From assembly GCA_002315535.1 (NCBI GenBank), contig DCHA01000055.1, forward strand, positions 1 to 8,118: 8,118 nucleotides of DNA. Direction: 5' to 3'. Origin of the DNA: Firmicutes bacterium UBA1764. GTDB taxonomy: Bacteria > Bacillota > Clostridia > Peptostreptococcales > Anaerovoracaceae. A program made the position numbers and the translations under genes. Under the pieces are notes generated by a model. That model searched no databases. It had not been told where the DNA came from and saw only the letters and a program-made list of their open reading frames with translations. Positions 5,933 to 8,118 of the stretch are shown here, piece after piece. Positions within the stretch are counted from its first letter, which is position 1. Each line of letters starts with the position of its first letter.

Positions 5933-7115
5933 ACGCAAGCATATAGACTATCAGTCTGCATTGCTTGTTTCAAGCGCGGTAATAATTGGGGCCTTCATTG
6001 GAGCAATTATTTCATGGGCAATAGCTTTTAACGAGCTTGCGGTATTGTTAATGTCACTGTCTGTAGTCGGGCTTTTCAGCCGTCTTTGGGGAATGCATTC
6101 ATTAGATTCAGTTGAACTGGAATGCAAGGACGACAGATTGATTATTTGCGTTGGCCAAAAATTTACCAGTCACTATACGATAAGGAATAATAAGCTTCTG
6201 CCTCTTATTTGGATAGATCTTTGTATGGATATCCCTGCCAGAGATTGTATTATCGCAACTTCGGAAATAAAAAAGATAGAGTTTGAAAAAACAGAAGGCG
6301 AAATCTTGGGCCGAAGCTCATGCCTTCTTAAGAGATTTGCCTTTTTAGCGCCTTATTCGGAGCTTGAATGGGATGTTGAATGGACCGGAAATAAAAGAGG
6401 GGTCTTTATTCCGAAAAACCCTATAATGCGAAGCGGGGATGGCTTTGGCCTTTGCCAGAGCTTCAGACCGGTTGATAAATATCCCAGCAAATGCTATGTG
6501 GTGTGGCCTCAGATAATTGATGTCAATATCGATCGCATAGTAAAGAATGTATTTGACGGAAAAACTCCGCGTCATGGATATTTCGAAGATATTTCGCTTC
6601 TCAGAAATGAGCGTGAGTATAAACCAACAGATTTATGGAAAAGAATCGATTGGAGATCTCTGGCCAGAAGTGATGAACTTCTTGTAAAGGAATATGAAAC
6701 GATTTCACCTCAAAGCTTTGTCTTTATACTTGATATCAATTCTTTTGATGATAAAGAAAAGGCAATCAGCGTGTTGGCATCTTGTTTGTTCAAGCTGAAT
6801 CAATCAGGTTTTCTTGCAGGTATTTCAATCCCCGTAGCGGGCAGCGAAAGATGTCGGACAATTGAGCCATCGGAAAACAGTTTTAATTTGTCGATGTATG
6901 CATTGTCCGCACTGGATGAAGAGGCTGCTACAGATGATTTTGATATAGACGGGATTATGTCAGTCGCAAACAGCGGCTCAAGCATTTGGATAATATCGGA
7001 TGCGGTAAATAAACCCGCAGTTATTCAGATACGAGACAGACTACACGATCACCGTATCGATTATATTAGCAACTCCTATGGCAATGGAGTAAGTTTTCCG
7101 GAGTTAATAAAGTGA
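5925..7115 (+). CDS. DUF58 domain-containing membrane-anchored protein
   Basis: Protein of 396 residues that partners MoxR ATPases in many bacteria. Two hydrophobic segments near the N-terminus (about 11-33 and 37-54) form a membrane hairpin. A beta-rich stretch follows (about 60-200, with the NKRGVFIPKNPIMRSGDGFGL segment near 156-176, matching the family's strand ending in DPFGL). The diagnostic DUF58 motif is at about 225-258: REYKPTDLWKRIDWRSLAR followed by ELLVKEYE. After it a VWA-like Rossmann region begins (SFVFILDINSFDD, 264-276) and continues with IWIISDA (354-360). The motif has Thr where many relatives have Gly (REYxPGD). It overlaps moxR by 8 bases and the next gene by 4, indicating one operon. 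The family is certain; biochemical role is not established for this protein, and an adaptor or scaffold role with MoxR is inferred. Confidence -1.
   Translation: MNKRKHIDYQSALLVSSAVIIGAFIGAIISWAIAFNELAVLLMSLSVVGLFSRLWGMHSLDSVELECKDDRLIICVGQKFTSHYTIRNNKLLPLIWIDLCMDIPARDCIIATSEIKKIEFEKTEGEILGRSSCLLKRFAFLAPYSELEWDVEWTGNKRGVFIPKNPIMRSGDGFGLCQSFRPVDKYPSKCYVVWPQIIDVNIDRIVKNVFDGKTPRHGYFEDISLLRNEREYKPTDLWKRIDWRSLARSDELLVKEYETISPQSFVFILDINSFDDKEKAISVLASCLFKLNQSGFLAGISIPVAGSERCRTIEPSENSFNLSMYALSALDEEAATDDFDIDGIMSVANSGSSIWIISDAVNKPAVIQIRDRLHDHRIDYISNSYGNGVSFPELIK
7100..7103 (+). promoter_or_regulatory. Ribosome binding site supporting a GTG start
   Basis: GGAG lies 8 bases before the GTG at 7112 and inside the end of the DUF58 gene. 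Correct spacing plus the GTGA overlap with the DUF58 stop makes this GTG the natural start of the following gene. Confidence -1.
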
Positions 7116-8118
7116 GCTCATCCTCAAAATTAAGGTTTATTTCAGGAATAGGTAATACGCTTGCATATACGTGTATTTTTTACATGGTTGCGATGGCACT
7201 GATTGTGACTTCAAAAGCCTGGGGAATTGCATTTGTGTATTTGCTTGCGATGCCTTTGGTTTACTCCGTTTTTTGGAGAATCTTTTTCATTAAGGAGAAG
7301 GCTCTACCGCTTGCAATTCTTGTTTTTGCAGTGCTGTTTATTGCACAGATATTGTTTTATGTAAAAGTTTCTGCTACGCCGATTGCTTTCAGATATTTGA
7401 TGATGATAATAATCGGATCAGGTATATGTGTTGGGCTTCCTTTGTACTTCACATTGAATGAGATAAAGCTGCAGAAGCATTTAATGACTATAGACTACAT
7501 GGCTTTATGTGTTGCATTCACATTCCTTGTGCGAAATGCTTTAAACATAAAGCTTCTGGATTCAATACTGATAACGCTTGTATTGATTCTTGATATATTT
7601 GTTGCCGCATACATGCGAATTAATGAAGTGGATTCAGTTGATTCCGATGATTCGCGCAGGGCTATTACGCTTACGCTTTGCTGCAGTGCAATACCTGCGG
7701 TGATAGTAATTGCGGCCAGCATGATATTTTCCAAGTCTAAAAATGCCAGTATTTCGGTATTTAAATCAATAGCTCTTTTGCTGAAATATATATGGAATCT
7801 CGTGGAGACCTTCTTTGGATGGATTTTTTCACACTTTTCCGCAAACAGCAAATATGAATCGATAAAGCTTGAAGAAATACCTTCAATTGCGAATGTTGAG
7901 AACGCTTTAGAAGAGTCCAATGTAAATATCAATTATGCTTTGGTGATGGTATTGCTTGCAGCCTTGTTTATTGCGGCTTTGGCAGTGGTTATCATTTTGT
8001 TTAGGAAAAGCAAGCTTGTATCAACTCAGGAGAAAGGCGTTTTTATTGATTCTGTCAGACGCAGAAGGATATCTCAGATAAGCATTTGGGATAGGCTAAA
8101 GGCTCGCCTTTCATTTGA
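7112..8118 (+). CDS. Multi-pass membrane protein, third gene of the MoxR-DUF58 operon (3' partial)
   Basis: An open frame of 335 codons from GTG 7112 runs past the right edge without a stop. It starts in a GTGA overlap with the DUF58 stop and has GGAG 8 bases upstream. I translated it by hand. About seven hydrophobic segments lie at roughly 16-34, 38-59, 65-84, 93-115, 128-140, 148-168 and 185-206. A more polar stretch of about 65 residues follows, then a strong membrane helix at about 275-297, and then a basic tail (FRKSK at 297-301, RRRR at 316-319). That layout, a helix bundle, an exposed loop, one more helix and a basic cytoplasmic tail, fits DUF4129/TgpA-like membrane proteins that commonly follow moxR and DUF58 genes. 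No transglutaminase Cys-His-Asp core is visible in the part present. The gene is real with high confidence; the family is inference. Confidence -1.
   Translation, partial: MSSSSKLRFISGIGNTLAYTCIFYMVAMALIVTSKAWGIAFVYLLAMPLVYSVFWRIFFIKEKALPLAILVFAVLFIAQILFYVKVSATPIAFRYLMMIIIGSGICVGLPLYFTLNEIKLQKHLMTIDYMALCVAFTFLVRNALNIKLLDSILITLVLILDIFVAAYMRINEVDSVDSDDSRRAITLTLCCSAIPAVIVIAASMIFSKSKNASISVFKSIALLLKYIWNLVETFFGWIFSHFSANSKYESIKLEEIPSIANVENALEESNVNINYALVMVLLAALFIAALAVVIILFRKSKLVSTQEKGVFIDSVRRRRISQISIWDRLKARLSF

Noticed and set aside
7495..7932. Antisense open frame of 145 codons
   Set aside because: It lies wholly inside the membrane protein gene on the plus strand, which has a good start, operon overlap and clear membrane helices. 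The antisense product resembles no family I recognise and has no ribosome site I can support.
1..8118. CRISPR array, tRNA, rRNA, insertion sequence, phage or toxin-antitoxin genes
   Set aside because: No regularly spaced repeats, tRNA-like cloverleaf, transposase or integrase reading frame, or terminal inverted repeats were seen; nearly all sequence is accounted for by the seven genes.

Overview
The window looks like a piece of a chromosome from an anaerobic, low-to-moderate GC Firmicute of the class Clostridia, possibly a gut-type lineage. The basis is AT-leaning coding sequence, strong AGGAGG-type ribosome binding sites, a Gram-positive style lipoprotein signal on the solute-binding protein, and a soluble-type fumarate-reductase-like flavoprotein next to a TRAP transporter. 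Genus cannot be decided from the sequence alone. No tRNA, rRNA, CRISPR array, insertion sequence or phage gene was seen.

Layout. (1) Positions 1-1607, plus strand: the 3' part of an FAD-dependent oxidoreductase (FAD_binding_2 / fumarate reductase flavoprotein-like); its frame is open to the left edge, so its true start may lie outside. (2) 1608-1694: a convergent intergenic gap with a 14-bp bidirectional terminator hairpin and a second small hairpin. (3) 1695-4807, minus strand: a complete three-gene TRAP transporter operon in the order small permease (DctQ), large permease (DctM), solute-binding lipoprotein (DctP). (4) 4808-4957: a 150-bp divergent control region. (5) 4973 to the right edge, plus strand: a tightly overlapping operon of a MoxR-family AAA+ ATPase, a DUF58 protein and a multi-pass membrane protein that runs off the window.

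How the parts may work together. The TRAP system would use an ion gradient to import an organic solute captured by the lipoprotein. The neighbouring flavoprotein could use that solute, or a product of it, as an electron acceptor or redox substrate; this is inference from neighbourhood, because the two are convergent and not co-transcribed. The MoxR-DUF58-membrane trio is a widespread conserved gene set thought to act as an ATP-driven chaperone or maturation module at the membrane; nothing here ties it directly to the transporter.

Most notable: the TRAP solute-binding protein contains no arginine at all in 357 residues, although this family normally binds its carboxylate ligand through a conserved arginine. 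The flavoprotein also departs from its family: an Ala replaces the first Gly of the GxGxxG nucleotide-binding motif, and the arginines expected in a true fumarate reductase are not in their usual motifs. Together these suggest an unusual, currently unassigned substrate for this locus. I did not find a clearly new defence or mobile system here.
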